From Rhipicephalus microplus (lineage: Eukaryota > Arthropoda > Arachnida > Ixodida > Ixodidae), in contig NC_134700.1 of the NCBI RefSeq assembly GCF_043290135.1, positions 244,178,088-244,242,087 of the forward strand: a stretch of 64,000 nt of DNA, in the 5' to 3' direction. Below, piece after piece: positions 21,370 to 32,048 of this stretch. Below the pieces are notes generated by a model, which was not told the DNA's origin, made no database searches, and worked only from the letters and a program-made list of their open reading frames with translations. The first letter of the stretch is position 1; every line of letters begins with the position of its first letter. The position numbers and the translations under genes were made by a program.

Positions 21370-22116
21370 TTTGGGTTGTGGATGTTTATCGTTTACGACA
21401 CGATGTTTTCCGTTGTGAGAGCCCGCTGTAGCACAGTGATGATGAATAAACTTTATTTCCGTATCTGGCATGTTTGTGGTCCGGGCTAGACTGCACAAGG
21501 AGGTACCGAGAGACCTTGTCTTTGTACAGCCTCCCTGGCTTGCTGGATAGCCCATTTTTTGTGTTGAACCTCCGAGCTGAGCAGCACAAGCCGCCACTGC
21601 TCCCGGTGGACCACAAGAGAACTTGTTGATAAGTTGGGGCATTCCCATAGTATGTGTTTGTAAGACACCTTTTGTGTTACACATAGCTTACATTTATTGT
21701 CTGAGATAAGTGTGGGTAGCTCTTGTAAAGGTGTACAGGGTTCGGGTAGCAGTTCGTCGGTAGCTGTCGGTATTTCGATGCTTCTTGCCTGTTCAGACTC
21801 GAGTGAGGTGCGGGAAAGACGCGCCTTGCTTCTCTGTAGGGTGGCATGTATTCTGTGTAGCTTGTAAATCGGTCTCTATGTGGTACGTCGGCGGCACCAG
21901 TCGGGTTGCGCAGTGAGTTAATTCTCATGACAACTTATGAACCAGCTCGTTCGGATTGGATGTATCAGTCTCTGTGGGCGCCGGGAACCATACGAGGAGT
22001 TTGGGTTCATCTAGTTTGTGTAGTTCTTGGTTATTAACGATGATTCTGAGGGCTTGCCGTGAAATCCATCCTTGCGTAAAATTTCTGTTGGCTACTTGCT
22101 AATCGCTCAGTGTGAA

Positions 22117-23900
22117 TTAGTGCTTGTTGGAGGTGATAGCCATGGCTATGGCTACCTCCTCAGCCTCCTCTATATTGTTTGTTATGACAGAGCACGCATT
22201 AATACAAATGCCGGACGCGTCGATCATGACACCAGTGTGGGTCTTTCGTTCAGGGTATGGGCTACCATCTACAAAAAGATATTTACTGTTTATGCCATAT
22301 GTTTTCAGCAGTACTTTTGCACGGTGTTTTCTGCAGTCCGTGTTGATAATGGGGGTCATGTTTTTTTGGTATCAGGTTAGACACGATCTTAGCTCTGATC
22401 TCTGATTGTATTGGGGATGCCATGTTTGACACCATGTTGTGCCTGGTACATAATTCCTAATCTACTCATTATATTTCTTCCCGTTTTAGTTTTAGTGAGC
22501 CTTTCCAGCTGGGATATGCTCTGAGCTTCTATAATCTCTTCAAGCGTATTGTGTAGTCCTAGCTGAAGAAAAAGGTCTGTGCTAGCATACTGAGATATTC
22601 CTATGGCTTGTTTGTAGACCTTCCTGATGAGTGCATTTATTTTGTTAGTTTCAGCTTTTTGCCAGTCGTGGTATGCTGCTACGTATTTTACGTGGCTTAT
22701 GACGAAGGCCAGGATTAGGCAAATTACGTGCGCTTCTTTCATACCTTGGTGTTTATTCGTGACCCTGTGAATCACTCTCATGGCATTAGTGACTTTATCA
22801 TTTAGTCTGCATATAGTCTCGCCGTTGGCGCCGTTAGCCTCGATGACTAATCCCCGTACCCGTATTTTTGGAACTGCCGGTACAGCTGCGCCCTCCTGTG
22901 TGTGAATCCTAATTTCCTCATATTGCCGCTTGTTTTCCTTCTGACTTGGGTGGTCTGCCTCTGATTGCTGGCCTGTAGAGAAGAAGTTCTGATTTCTCCG
23001 GGGACCATGCGAGTCCTGTGCCTTCCAGGTATCGCTCAACTGTTCCTATTGTTTCTTTGAGTCTCTGTTTTATGTAGCCGTCGCTGCCGTCACTAATCCA
23101 TATTGCGATGTCATCCGCGTAGATAGAGTGATATGCTCCCAGGATTTTATTTACCTCTTTCGGTAGCCCAATCATCATTAGATTAAAGAGCATTGGCGAT
23201 ATTTCGGAGCCCTGTGGAGTGCCTCTGCAGCCCAGTTCTTGGAGATCAGATGCAAGGCCTCCTAAGCTGAGCCTTGTTTTTTTGTTGGTCAAGAAGTTTC
23301 TGGCGTAACTATAGGCTCGCTGACCCATGTTTAAGCTCTATATGCGTCTGAGAATTGTTTCATGGGCTGCATTGTCAAATAATTTTTTGAGGTCTAGACC
23401 GAGTATGGCTCATGTGAAACTTGTGGGGTAGTTTGTGATTTGGTGTTTAATCTGTAGCATGGCGCCTTGGGTGCCTAGGTGACGACGGATGCCTATCATC
23501 ACGTGTGAATAGTATTCACCATCCTCAATATAGTTGTTGGCTCTATTTAGAAATGCACGTTCCATTACTTTTGCTACGCATAACGTCAATGAGATGGGTC
23601 GGAGATTTACTTTGTTAATTGGCTATCCAGGTTTTGGTATAAGGATTGATCTAGCCTCTTTCCACGCGTCAGGCATTGCCCCTTCTGTCCAACATTTCCT
23701 TATATATCCGGTTAAATATTCTATGAATTTATTTTTCAAATTACGTAATGCTCGGTTGGTGACTCCATCATGTCCCGGTGCTCATTTTATATTTAATTTG
23801 TGAAGCACCGCTCTAATCTCCGCTGCCTCAAACTTTTTGTCCATGTTAGGGTTCGCTTCGCCTGTATAGTTTTTATGTTGTAGTGGTGGTGATTTGGACA
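22117..23900 (-). pseudogene. LINE reverse transcriptase-RNase H remnant
   Basis: RT motifs are readable across several frames: IPKPG and LRPISLT (about 23620-23580), GTPQGSEISPMLFN (about 23220), and YADD in HSIYADDIAIW at about 23120. The thumb region continues in 23039-22389, then RNase H residues VDGSPY and EEAEEVAIAMAI in 22359-22117. The frame changes near 23340 and near 22920-23040, and several stops lie between 23780 and 23330. The catalytic YADD is preserved although the frame is not. Confidence 0.8.
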
Positions 23901-24174
23901 TGCAGATGTCTTGTAGATCTGTCATTAGCTGTTTCTCGTTTCCTTCGTATTCGCGTGTGGATTCGCCGCATTCGCGTTTCATAGTGAGGAGTTCTATTTG
24001 AGCTTGCATCTGTTCTATTATTTCTTTCATTCGTCTGTTTTCATCTTTAAGCCGTTCTAGCTCTTGACTGATGCTATTGCAACCGTTGTTATTTTTAACC
24101 TCCTCAGTTCCCTCCAGTCGCAAGCCGCGTACTCTATCTGCCCAGCTCAACTTGTTTGTTGGTCCCTTAGACAC
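23782..24174 (-). pseudogene. ORF1 coiled coil joined to an RT linker
   Basis: This 130-residue open frame starts MSKGPTNKLSWADRVRG, which parallels the NKVSW segment of the intact ORF1. A predicted coiled coil follows (ELERLKDENRRMKEIIEQM). From about LMTDLQDICM onward it aligns instead with the segment between endonuclease and RT of ORF2 (AAEIRAVLHKLN corresponds to VDEVYAAIRSSN). The junction, near 23930-23950, therefore deletes the ORF1 C-terminus and the whole endonuclease. Confidence 0.65.
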
Positions 24175-24291
24175 CGATCCCGACCTGGAACTGGGGTGGG
24201 AGCTTGCAGGGCTGCGGTTCCTTGAACCGGAGCGGGATCTTGTTTGCTGTCGTTTTCCGGGTCTCGATGTCGAGCGCTCTCGTGGACGCCC

Positions 24292-25368
24292 TCATGTTGG
24301 AGATGAGCTTTGCGTTTGATGTTCTCGTAGTCTGGCCCATTGTCTCTGTTTTACCATGTAAGGTTTCTTGAACCTGGCCGTGCAGCTTTTATCGGCTGTA
24401 GCGTGCTCTTTCCCACAGATTTGAGAGCTACGGTCATATCTGTGGTCGTCTTTGGGGTTGTGAGTGCCGCAACTATGCAGCACAAAGTTTATCTTGGGAA
24501 TTGCGGCACACATCACTTCTAAGTCCCAGTCTGTTGCACTGCTTGCAGTAGTCAATTTGCTTGTGGTATAGCGTGCATGGTATTATTACTCCATCATAGC
24601 ACTCACTCGAGAATACCTTATTTCCACTGAAGAGCACAATGACCGCTGTAGTATTCCCCAGTCGCTTAGCCATGATGATGCTGTGGTTTCTTTCAGTGAC
24701 AAGGGCCGCCCCATTACTACCAAGAATTTCTTTCGGTGGAATTCCTTTACTGAATTCCTTGGCTGTATCTTTTGGTGCTGTTTTATGCGCTGCCACTTCA
24801 TATTCTTTGCCTCGTATAAGTATTTTCTTGATTTTTCTGTACTAGTCCGCTCGGTCGGGGTCCGGGGTGCTTACTATTATGGTGTTCTGTGTCTTGTTAG
24901 AGCATATTACGTCGAAGTGCCGGACTTCTGGTGGTGTAGCCGCGGCTTCATGTATGTCTCTGGTTATATCGATTGGGCCGAGTGCGGCTACGCGTAAGCC
25001 TTCTCTGGGTCTGATGACAGTTTGGTAGTCTCCCGCCGGTAGCTTGGGCATTCTGTTCTCTTTTTCGATGTGTTTCATCTGTCTTTCCTGTGTTTTGGCT
25101 TGCGTGTTACAAATCCGGGTTTTGCCCTAATGTTATCACCAAGGCAGTCGTCAGCGTCCCTCACCGATCCATGTCTGGGCTTTTGACGACGTCCGTAGTG
25201 GATGGTGTGCACTTCTTCACTCTCAGTAGTGGCTGGTGATACATCGTCATCGTGTTTTACATCCATCGTTCTCGAATCGGCGTCAGTGTTTGCGTGTGGC
25301 CTGCCGACGCGGTAGATTCCAGTGGTTTTACAGCGTCGGCTCCCTGAGTGAACCGGCCTGTTTCGCAA
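24292..25368 (-). pseudogene. LINE ORF1 N-terminal and zinc-knuckle remnants
   Basis: Fragments in alternating frames cover the ORF1 N-terminus (25368-25075, with TIHYGRRQKPRH parallel to the intact LAISRRQRQRQ), the middle (24801-24473, VTERNHSIIMAKRLGN) and cysteine-rich fingers (CKQCNRLGLRSDVC; CGTHNPKDDH...CGKEHATADKSC). Frame changes around 25078 and 24550 show decay. Confidence 0.65.
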
Positions 25369-25672
25369 GGCTTAACAGCGTTTCGTGTGGTGTGCACCGA
25401 GGAAAGGCCGTAAAAAGACGAAAAACAGTTGGCCCACCTTGTCTTTAGTATCCTAAGAATCTGGATGACGATACAAATCCTCTGATATCACTCTGAGAAA
25501 TGAACGTGGTGATTTTCACAGCGAAGTTGTTCATGAAAGCAGGAGCCGACGTGAAGCGCCTCTGCACTCGTCGGCGCTTGCAGCGTCTCTCCTGTAGCAC
25601 AGTTGCACCAAGATTTTTTTGGCAACATGCTTGCAGTCCGTCCTTCTTGGGTGACCTAACCGAGCATAATAT

Positions 25673-25880
<208 letters not shown>

Positions 25881-26303
25881 CTCCCACTAAAGAAAAAGTG
25901 ATGAAGGGAACTTAAAGTTGCCTTCATCACGGGCACCTTGCCCAATGTTATCGCCTCTTTGCAAGTGGAGCACACCATGCCTGTAGTTTCTTTTGCTGTT
26001 ACTCGTCGCCATCACGGGATTGCTGAGAGACTGTAAGGGGGAGGGGCCGCAGCCTCTTACACAGCCCCTTATACAGGCTCGCACAGAGTAGCGCGTTTTG
26101 GCGTTCGTTTACTAGAGGGGAGAGAGGGGGCGTAGGATAGGATACAGAAGGGAGGAAATGTGCATGCGCCGTGGAGGTGTGGATGCCACGGGAGGGGAGA
26201 AAGTGGGCAGCGTAGGATCGAGATGGAAAGGGGACTCGTTTGCGTAGTAAGGATGGTCACGCCGCACACCAGATCGAACTCTGTCATAAGACGCTCAGTG
26301 TCT
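25881..26303. other. Unassigned sequence between two long arrays
   Basis: G-rich purine blocks occur around 26033-26150 and 26195-26240. No gene, SINE or LINE signature is visible. Confidence 0.4.
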
Positions 26304-26531
<228 letters not shown>

Positions 26532-27059
26532 CTGAACTAGCCTATTGCTGTTTTTCCGTGTGTACACGCGACGTTTGGAGGGGACAGCCACAGCACTCGT
26601 ATATATAGTCTTGGCATCCACGTGAAGTACGGGGCAGCAACGGCGCGCACCATGCGCGCGCTTAGCATCTCTCAGCCACACACTCCAGGGCTGTTCCATA
26701 GTGTTCCGAAGGTAGGAACACACAAGGCAGTGCTACTTATTGCTAACGACCGGATATGATCATAACGGTAAGGGATGAAGAGCTTTTTTTTCTTTCACAT
26801 TTTACCGCTATCATGTGCTCGTGCGGGTCCTTCGATTCTTGACAAATCTTCTAAGCATGCAACACTGCTGCATGCTTAGAACGAGTGCACGCACGTTTCC
26901 TTCACTCTTATGCATGAGAAGGCCTGTGTTAGATGGTGTACTATTGTGACTGGCGTCAAATGCGTTTCGAAAGGGCCTCACAACAATTTTTCGAGTAACC
27001 ATCGAATGGCTTCATTAAAGAAATTGACTGCCTCACAAATCGATTTGTCGTTCTCTTTA
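26532..27059. other. Unassigned sequence with a 13-bp hairpin
   Basis: It contains a perfect hairpin at 26849-26881 and otherwise no recognisable gene. Confidence 0.4.
26849..26881. repeat. Perfect 13-bp hairpin
   Basis: Arms 26849-26861 and 26869-26881 (TTCTAAGCATGCA and its complement) flank a 7-base loop. It is not followed by a T-run and no gene adjoins it. Confidence 0.75.
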
Positions 27060-27245
27060 TATGTGCTGTCTGTTTTCTCTCTCCTTTTTTTCTTTCCTTA
27101 TTTCCTCTATGCCTTCCCTTCCCGAACGAGCAGGCAGGCTTTGTGCCCCTATAGGTGGCAGTTGTCAGCTTGTTCCCTCCCTGTTTCCTCTGTCTTCGTG
27201 TTATCTATGTACTCAAACCAAACAGATAAACAAATAACTAATTTT
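27060..27245 (+). repeat. Dispersed 3'-tail repeat (family T), copy 1
   Basis: A pyrimidine-rich leader, then GAGCAGGCAGGCTTTGTGCCC, GGTGGCAGTTGTCAGCTTG and a CAAATAA-type end. The same succession recurs at 63655-63840. It looks like the 3' UTR of a retroelement, with no coding sequence attached. Confidence 0.6.
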
Positions 27246-27715
27246 CTCGTCCGGACGAGAGCGCTGGAGGCCAAGCCGGAAAGGGCGTAACGGGAGAAGG
27301 AAGCTACGTCACGCACGCGTCATGTGCTTAGGTAGTATTGTTTCTTTTTTTATTTTCATTGTAATCGCGAGCGAGCGCGGGAACAGATAAGGGCCTCGGT
27401 AACTATGCAGCTCACGATTTTCTAATCAGACAAATGCCTTGAATCGGGATATGATATGATGGTTTTCGTATACAGCATCATTTATCGAAAGAATATGAAC
27501 TAATTCCTAGCTTACTTTTACAATTACTTATGAATTCCAGGCCACGTGCTGCACCATGATGTTTCGCTTAAGTGTTTTTAGGGGACTAAATCACCCATGG
27601 GCAGCGTTTTTTACAACGCTGAAGAAGTACTGCAAGACCCCTTTTTAAGTACCAAACCTAACGAAAGCTTCTAATAAAAGCCACAATGAAGCCAATTATA
27701 GTACAGGTGACATTA
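27246..27715. other. Unassigned sequence
   Basis: AT-rich, no recognisable gene, repeat or RNA. Confidence 0.4.
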
Positions 27716-28005
27716 GTCGTCACCTGTTAATTGTGGTGTGGTAATTACACTATTATTGTTAATAACGGATATTATTATTGCACTTTGATGCGCAAAACAA
27801 CAAGAACACGGAGGAAATAAATGATGTAGAGGCAAAAAAGCTTGCCCCCAGTAAGGACCGTTCCGAGTTAAACTGCACGATAAACGTAGACACAGGAAGG
27901 ATCGAACAACACACTCATCCAACAGCCTGTTCTTTTACGGACTGAGCCTAGAACCTTTACATAGCCCGCTTGATGATCTACCAATAGAGCTACGGCAGCA
28001 ATCAT
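27716..28005 (-). mobile_element. Second tRNA-derived SINE family or tRNA-like pseudogene
   Basis: On the minus strand, GCTGCCGTAGCTCTATTGG is a good box A and AGGTTCTAGGCTC a degenerate box B (27928-27998). A body of about 200 bp follows, ending in AATAATAATA-rich sequence near 27740-27775. It is unrelated to the Ruka-like head. I infer a SINE from the tRNA-like head plus AT-rich tail; a lone tRNA pseudogene is the alternative. Confidence 0.5.
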
Positions 28006-28870
28006 CCACTATTCTTCTGTATATAAGACTGGAAGTGTTAGCCAGTGCTGTTCGAAAACCTTAGCGGCTGGTGTGGAAAACACATTTTTCCCAGCTGGCG
28101 CCTCGCAATGCGTGAATTTTACGCGCTGGCAGCGCCCCCGCATCGTACCTGAACGTTTGCCGAAACGACACCATCGTTACGAATGAAAGGGAGAATGGAT
28201 AAATGGCCTGTTTTCTCTGTTAGATGGAAGAAAAAGGGAGTGGAGCGTTGCTTTCTTGGAGATACGGATGAATTTTTTTTGTACCTTAAGGCTACAACTG
28301 CATGGATGCTGATCTGCCCTTCTCCACCATGCTAAAGTGATTAGCCGCAAATGTGTGTGTGCCTCTCATTAATACATGAATGTATAATATTCTGTAGAGA
28401 ACCAGCTTCCTGGCATTTTTGTTTTTGTTTTGTCGCTTAAAATATCTTGGCTCAAACTCACAAAGGAGATTGAACACATTGTTTATTCTTGTTCTGGTGG
28501 TGAGACATGCGAGAGTGATGCAGATTGGCGGATTTTTGTTCCCAGTGGTATACTTTAAAATTTTTCTTTGGCCTCGTTTTAGTGTATAATTTTTTTTACA
28601 AGCTACGTTGCCACGCACACTTCTTTTTTTATATTTTTATGTAACCACTTCATTACACGTTGAACCACTGCCCAGCGCCAACCTCGCCCGAGTGTATGAG
28701 AACCTTCTGGAAGATTCTGCGCTCTTCACTGCCGGTCCCGCCAAGCATACCGTGGAAAAAACTTGAGTCCACAGGCGGCATGGGTCGGTGCATATAAATT
28801 ACAATAAAATTCGCTAACACCCAGTTCTTCGCCCGTTCCCCTTTGTGTGTGAGTGCCATCAGCACGAGGG
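28006..28870. other. Unassigned sequence
   Basis: No recognisable gene. The minus frame 28292-28618 (108 codons) has no domain signature. Confidence 0.35.
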
Positions 28871-29114
28871 TTGATTTGATTGATTTGTGGCGTTTAACGT
28901 CCCAAAACCACCATATGATTATGAGAGACGCTGTAGTGGAGGGCTCCGGAAATTTCCACCACCTGGGGTTCTTTCATGTGCACCCAAATCTGAGCACACG
29001 GGCCTACAACGTTTCCGCTTCTATCGGAAATGCAGCTGCCGCAGCCGGGATTTGATCCCGTGACCTGCGGGTAAGCAGCCGAGTACCTTAGCCACTAAAC
29101 CACCGTGGCGGGGC
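28871..29114 (-). mobile_element. Ruka-like SINE, full length
   Basis: On the minus strand it runs from a tRNA-like head (GCCCCGCCACGGTGGTTTAG, box B GGGATCAAATCCC) through GCAGCTGCATTTCCGATAG-type and GAACCCCAGGTGG words to an ATCAATCAA tail. About 244 bp. Box B has C-to-A decay relative to the usual GGTTCGAATCC. Confidence 0.88.
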
Positions 29115-29949
29115 ATAGCAAGAGGGTATCATTATTATCCAAGACTGTGACATTCTTGCGAAAATCTCGCATACCGTCACTAGTTTGTAGCCTTGATACT
29201 CCCATGTTGCATGATTGATAATCTTCATGGATGTATGTTGCTGTATTGGATAACAATTTCAGCTAATAGTCAGCACTCGCATCGTGCATTTCTTTATTTT
29301 TCGTCTTCGTGTGTGTGCGCTGTTTTATGATAAAGCTCTAGCCAATCCTAGCTTTGGAGTATTACTCACTGTTCTCACACTGAACCCTGTTCGTTGACAC
29401 AGGTGCCCCACGAAACAAAGAAAGCAAGGCATTCACTCTCCTTCTCTTGAATGGTATTTTTTTTATTTTCGCCCACAATTCAGGCATTCTGAATGTTTGC
29501 CCACGTTTCGGCATTATAGCGATGCCATTCCCTTTACGCAAACTAAGTTTGTCTACGCAATAGTATGAAGCCCTTATATGTACCTCTATCGCCCACGGTA
29601 TATTGTTCTACGCACAGTTCACATGCAGTTTGTTTTTCTAGAGCCTTCTCACGTAAGCTTCTCAGATTTCTATGGGTGCTTGCAAGTAAGTGCTTAATTC
29701 TGATTAAAATGTCTGGCCATAGTTCCTCACCCTCTATTTATAAATAGGTCCTACTCTATCCTGTGCAATGGCTGCCATAATCAGAGGACGTGAAATTATC
29801 AAAGACATCACTCGTTGCACTAACTATCGTCACCATTGACTGAAGAACTAAAGCTTACTTTTCTTTTCCTTTTTTCTTTTTTTTTCTGGACGCTGTCTGC
29901 TGAATGTTTGTTCAGACGACGAGTATTTTTGGGTTGTTTCAAGATAGGT
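29115..29949. other. Region upstream of the GH18-like gene
   Basis: AT-rich with no recognised exon. It could hold the promoter or upstream exons of the plus-strand gene at 30113, but no convincing core promoter or splice donor can be singled out. Confidence 0.35.
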
Positions 29950-29964
29950 TTCTTATAAAATTTT

Positions 29965-30041
29965 CGGAGCCCTCCACTACGGCGTCTCTCATAATCATAT
30001 AGTGGTTTTGGGACGTTAAACGCCACATATCAATCAATCAG
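29965..30041 (+). mobile_element. 5'-truncated Ruka-like SINE with perfect target duplication
   Basis: Only the last 77 bp of the SINE is present (GGAGCCCTCCACTACGGCGT to ATCAATCA). It is flanked by a perfect 15-bp duplication, TTCTTATAAAATTTT, at 29950-29964 and 30042-30056. The insertion lies about 70 bp upstream of the ATG of the GH18-like gene. Confidence 0.9.
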
Positions 30042-30112
30042 TTCTTATAAAATTTTTAGCACCCTGTTGCTTATTCGAAATTGCTGTTCATTCTCTCTTT
30101 TTTTTCGTCGTC

Positions 30113-31453
30113 ATGCCCGATTCCGCAAGGTTGTGCATGTGCCATCGGATAAGGAAGAAGATGATGGCCGCTGCCGGCGACGAAATCCAAGTGGCTGCAG
30201 TTGACGAGAAACCGCAGCGCCGGGATTCGATCGCGCAACTCGAGGCGAAGCACAAGGCGAACTACACGGCCGTGTTCGTGCCCGCAGTAGTGATCATCTC
30301 GGGCCTCGCCCTGCTCCTGATGTACATCTTGGGTGCAGCCATCTCGAACGCAATCTTCGGCGCCGACGACGCCGGCGGCACGCCCGACCAGTGGAGCACT
30401 CGAGGCAAAGCCCGCAGCCCGATCGCCCACGCAGAGCTTTGGTGCACCTTCGACTCCCGCCTTATGCCGGAAACATTCGAATACCCGACGTCGGGCGTTT
30501 GCGACGCCTTCGTGTACTGCTGCCTGCAGATGAACGAAACAGGCGTTTACGTCGATCGAGGGCCACCCGCGCGCCACCTGGCTGGACTGATTCGCGCTGC
30601 CAACGCAACTGGGCGTCAAGGTCGAACGCCTCGCGTTAAAGCCTTGGCCATAGTGGGCCGCCGGGATGGCACACCGACGCTGCTTAAGTCTCAGGCGTCA
30701 GTGGGCAAGGAGAAGCTCATTATTCGGATCGTCAATTGGGTCGTCAATAGCGGATTGAAAGGGGTCGTGATGAACTACGACAACGACCTGACCGGTGACT
30801 ACTACGACGTGGTGCACTCACTTTACGCTCGGCTACACGCGCGAAGCCTGTGGCTTCTTCAAGTCTTCGACTACAACAACGAAGCCGACAAGTTTTCGGC
30901 TGGAGCTTTCGTGCGGCGTCGCATGGTGCCCGTCGTCAGGATGGGCCACGCCTACCTCGAGGACGACGTCAGTGAGCTCGCCTGCCCAGCGCAGTACAGG
31001 AGTGGCAGCCAGGCCACCTGGTCCTTCGACACCGAACTCTCAGAGTACGCAGTGTTCAACGAAGCCAGCTTCGGCCGCGATTGCCTGGACAGGACCATGG
31101 TGACAGCTTCCTTCCGCGGCTACCACTACAAGGTCCAGGACCACAGAGTCAAACGTGTGGGCACCACGTCGTACGGGTCCCTCTGCGTCGTGCAAAGCGA
31201 ACTCGACGCCATCTCAACTTACTCCAACGTGACCGACTGCCTGCAGGTCCGCCAAGGCAGTCACTGGTTCTCGATGCTGGGGCCGAATTCGACGCGGCTG
31301 TTTCAACGCGCTGCGCAGACACTGGGCCTCATAGCGTTTCACGCCGAACAGGACGACCATGAAGGACGCTGCGGACAGAAATTTCCACTTCTTAAGGCTG
31401 CCAAAGCCCAGCTAAGACGGCACACCAAGAACTGGTCGGTCACTCTCACGTGA
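30113..31453 (+). CDS. Type II membrane protein with a degenerate GH18 chitinase-like domain
   Basis: This 446-residue open frame is GC-rich at third codon positions, unlike its AT-rich flanks, and is the best host gene here. A cytosolic basic N-terminus is followed by one membrane segment at about residues 53-78 (VFVPAVVIISGLALLLMYI) and an extracellular domain with sequons (NET, NAT, NVT, NST). The domain shows GH18 barrel landmarks: VYCCLQM (strand), LAIVGRRDG (the SIGG-type strand), GLKGVVMNYDND at 214-225 where GH18 enzymes have the DxxDxDxE motif, and LGLIAFHAEQDDHEGRCGQKFPLL near 404-427, matching the GG..W..D.DD..G.C.....PL end. The catalytic Glu is not in its usual place, so a lectin-like or scaffold role is more likely than hydrolysis. 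Met18, with a stronger initiation context, may be the true start; an upstream exon joined near 30130 is possible. Confidence 0.8.
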   Translation: MPDSARLCMCHRIRKKMMAAAGDEIQVAAVDEKPQRRDSIAQLEAKHKANYTAVFVPAVVIISGLALLLMYILGAAISNAIFGADDAGGTPDQWSTRGKARSPIAHAELWCTFDSRLMPETFEYPTSGVCDAFVYCCLQMNETGVYVDRGPPARHLAGLIRAANATGRQGRTPRVKALAIVGRRDGTPTLLKSQASVGKEKLIIRIVNWVVNSGLKGVVMNYDNDLTGDYYDVVHSLYARLHARSLWLLQVFDYNNEADKFSAGAFVRRRMVPVVRMGHAYLEDDVSELACPAQYRSGSQATWSFDTELSEYAVFNEASFGRDCLDRTMVTASFRGYHYKVQDHRVKRVGTTSYGSLCVVQSELDAISTYSNVTDCLQVRQGSHWFSMLGPNSTRLFQRAAQTLGLIAFHAEQDDHEGRCGQKFPLLKAAKAQLRRHTKNWSVTLT

Positions 31454-31510
31454 ACAGGTTGATCATTTCGGTTATATTCTCACCACATAGCGTGCATGTT
31501 TACACTATTT

Positions 31511-31760
31511 ATTAAAGCGAAGCACTTCTAAGTGAACCAAAGGCTCTTAAAACGTTTATATCTATCTGTCTATCTGTCTATCTATCCGCCTACGTCTGGG
31601 CTCTGTCGTTGTCGCCACCTTAACCTGGTATTGACCAAATTGGCATACCCGGTAGGCTACGAGTGTATGACGAACACGATCATAAATCAACGAATGGGAT
31701 AGCAACGAATTTATAGCAACAAAGAGGCTAGAGAACCCAAAAACTTTGCGAGTCACCATA
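31511..31760 (+). mobile_element. Family-A-like fragment at the 3' end of the GH18-like gene
   Basis: GCGAAGCACTTCT at 31518 is followed, 40 bases after CGAAG, by a short (TCTA)/(TCTG) array (31559-31586). CCGCCTACG then occurs as in family A copy 1, followed by sequence containing GGTATTGACCAAATTGGCATA. An ATTAAA at 31511-31516, 57 bases after the stop codon of the gene, immediately precedes it and is a plausible polyadenylation signal. Confidence 0.5.
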
Positions 31761-31812
31761 GCACATGCACTCTATGCGACACTCTCAGACTATTGCGCTC
31801 GCATTTAATGTC

Positions 31813-32048
31813 GCCCCGCCGTGGTGGTCTAGTGGCGAAGGTAGTCGGCTGCTGACCCACAGGTGGCGGGATCGAATGCCGGTAGCGGCGGCTGCATTTT
31901 CGATGGAGGCGGAAATGTTCTAGGCCCGTGTGCTCGAATTTGGATGCACTTTAAAGAACCCCAGGTGGTCGAAATTTCCGGAGCCCTACACTATGGTGTC
32001 TCATAATCACATGGCAATTTTTAGACGTTAAACCCCACATATCAATCA
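31813..32048 (+). mobile_element. Ruka-like SINE, full length
   Basis: Head GCCCCGCCGTGGTGGTCTAG, box B GGGATCGAATGCC, GGCGGCTGCATTTTCGATGG body, GAACCCCAGGTGGTCGAAAT, and the end CCCCACATATCAATCAG. Internal substitutions suggest moderate age. Confidence 0.88.

Larger units (their letters stand above)
21436..25380 (-). mobile_element. Decayed LINE with internal deletion
   Basis: This minus-strand copy is related to, but clearly diverged from, the intact LINE at 6599-12673. Order on the minus strand: ORF1 N-terminus (from about 25368), zinc-knuckle region (24796-24292), coiled coil (24174-23950), RT (about 23900-22390), RNase H (22359-22117), and a C-terminal region ending WRLVLLSSEVQHKKW (21668-21486). 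A polyadenylation-type AATAAA lies at 21452-21457. The endonuclease domain and ORF1 C-terminus are missing. Many frameshifts and stops make it inactive. Confidence 0.8.

Noticed and set aside
29650..30130. Defined promoter or upstream exon of the GH18-like gene
   Set aside because: Several TATA-like and pyrimidine-tract words exist, but none stands out from the AT-rich background.
30071..30619. 182-codon minus frame opposite the GH18-like gene
   Set aside because: High GC content opens the antisense frame; the GH18 landmarks are on the plus strand.
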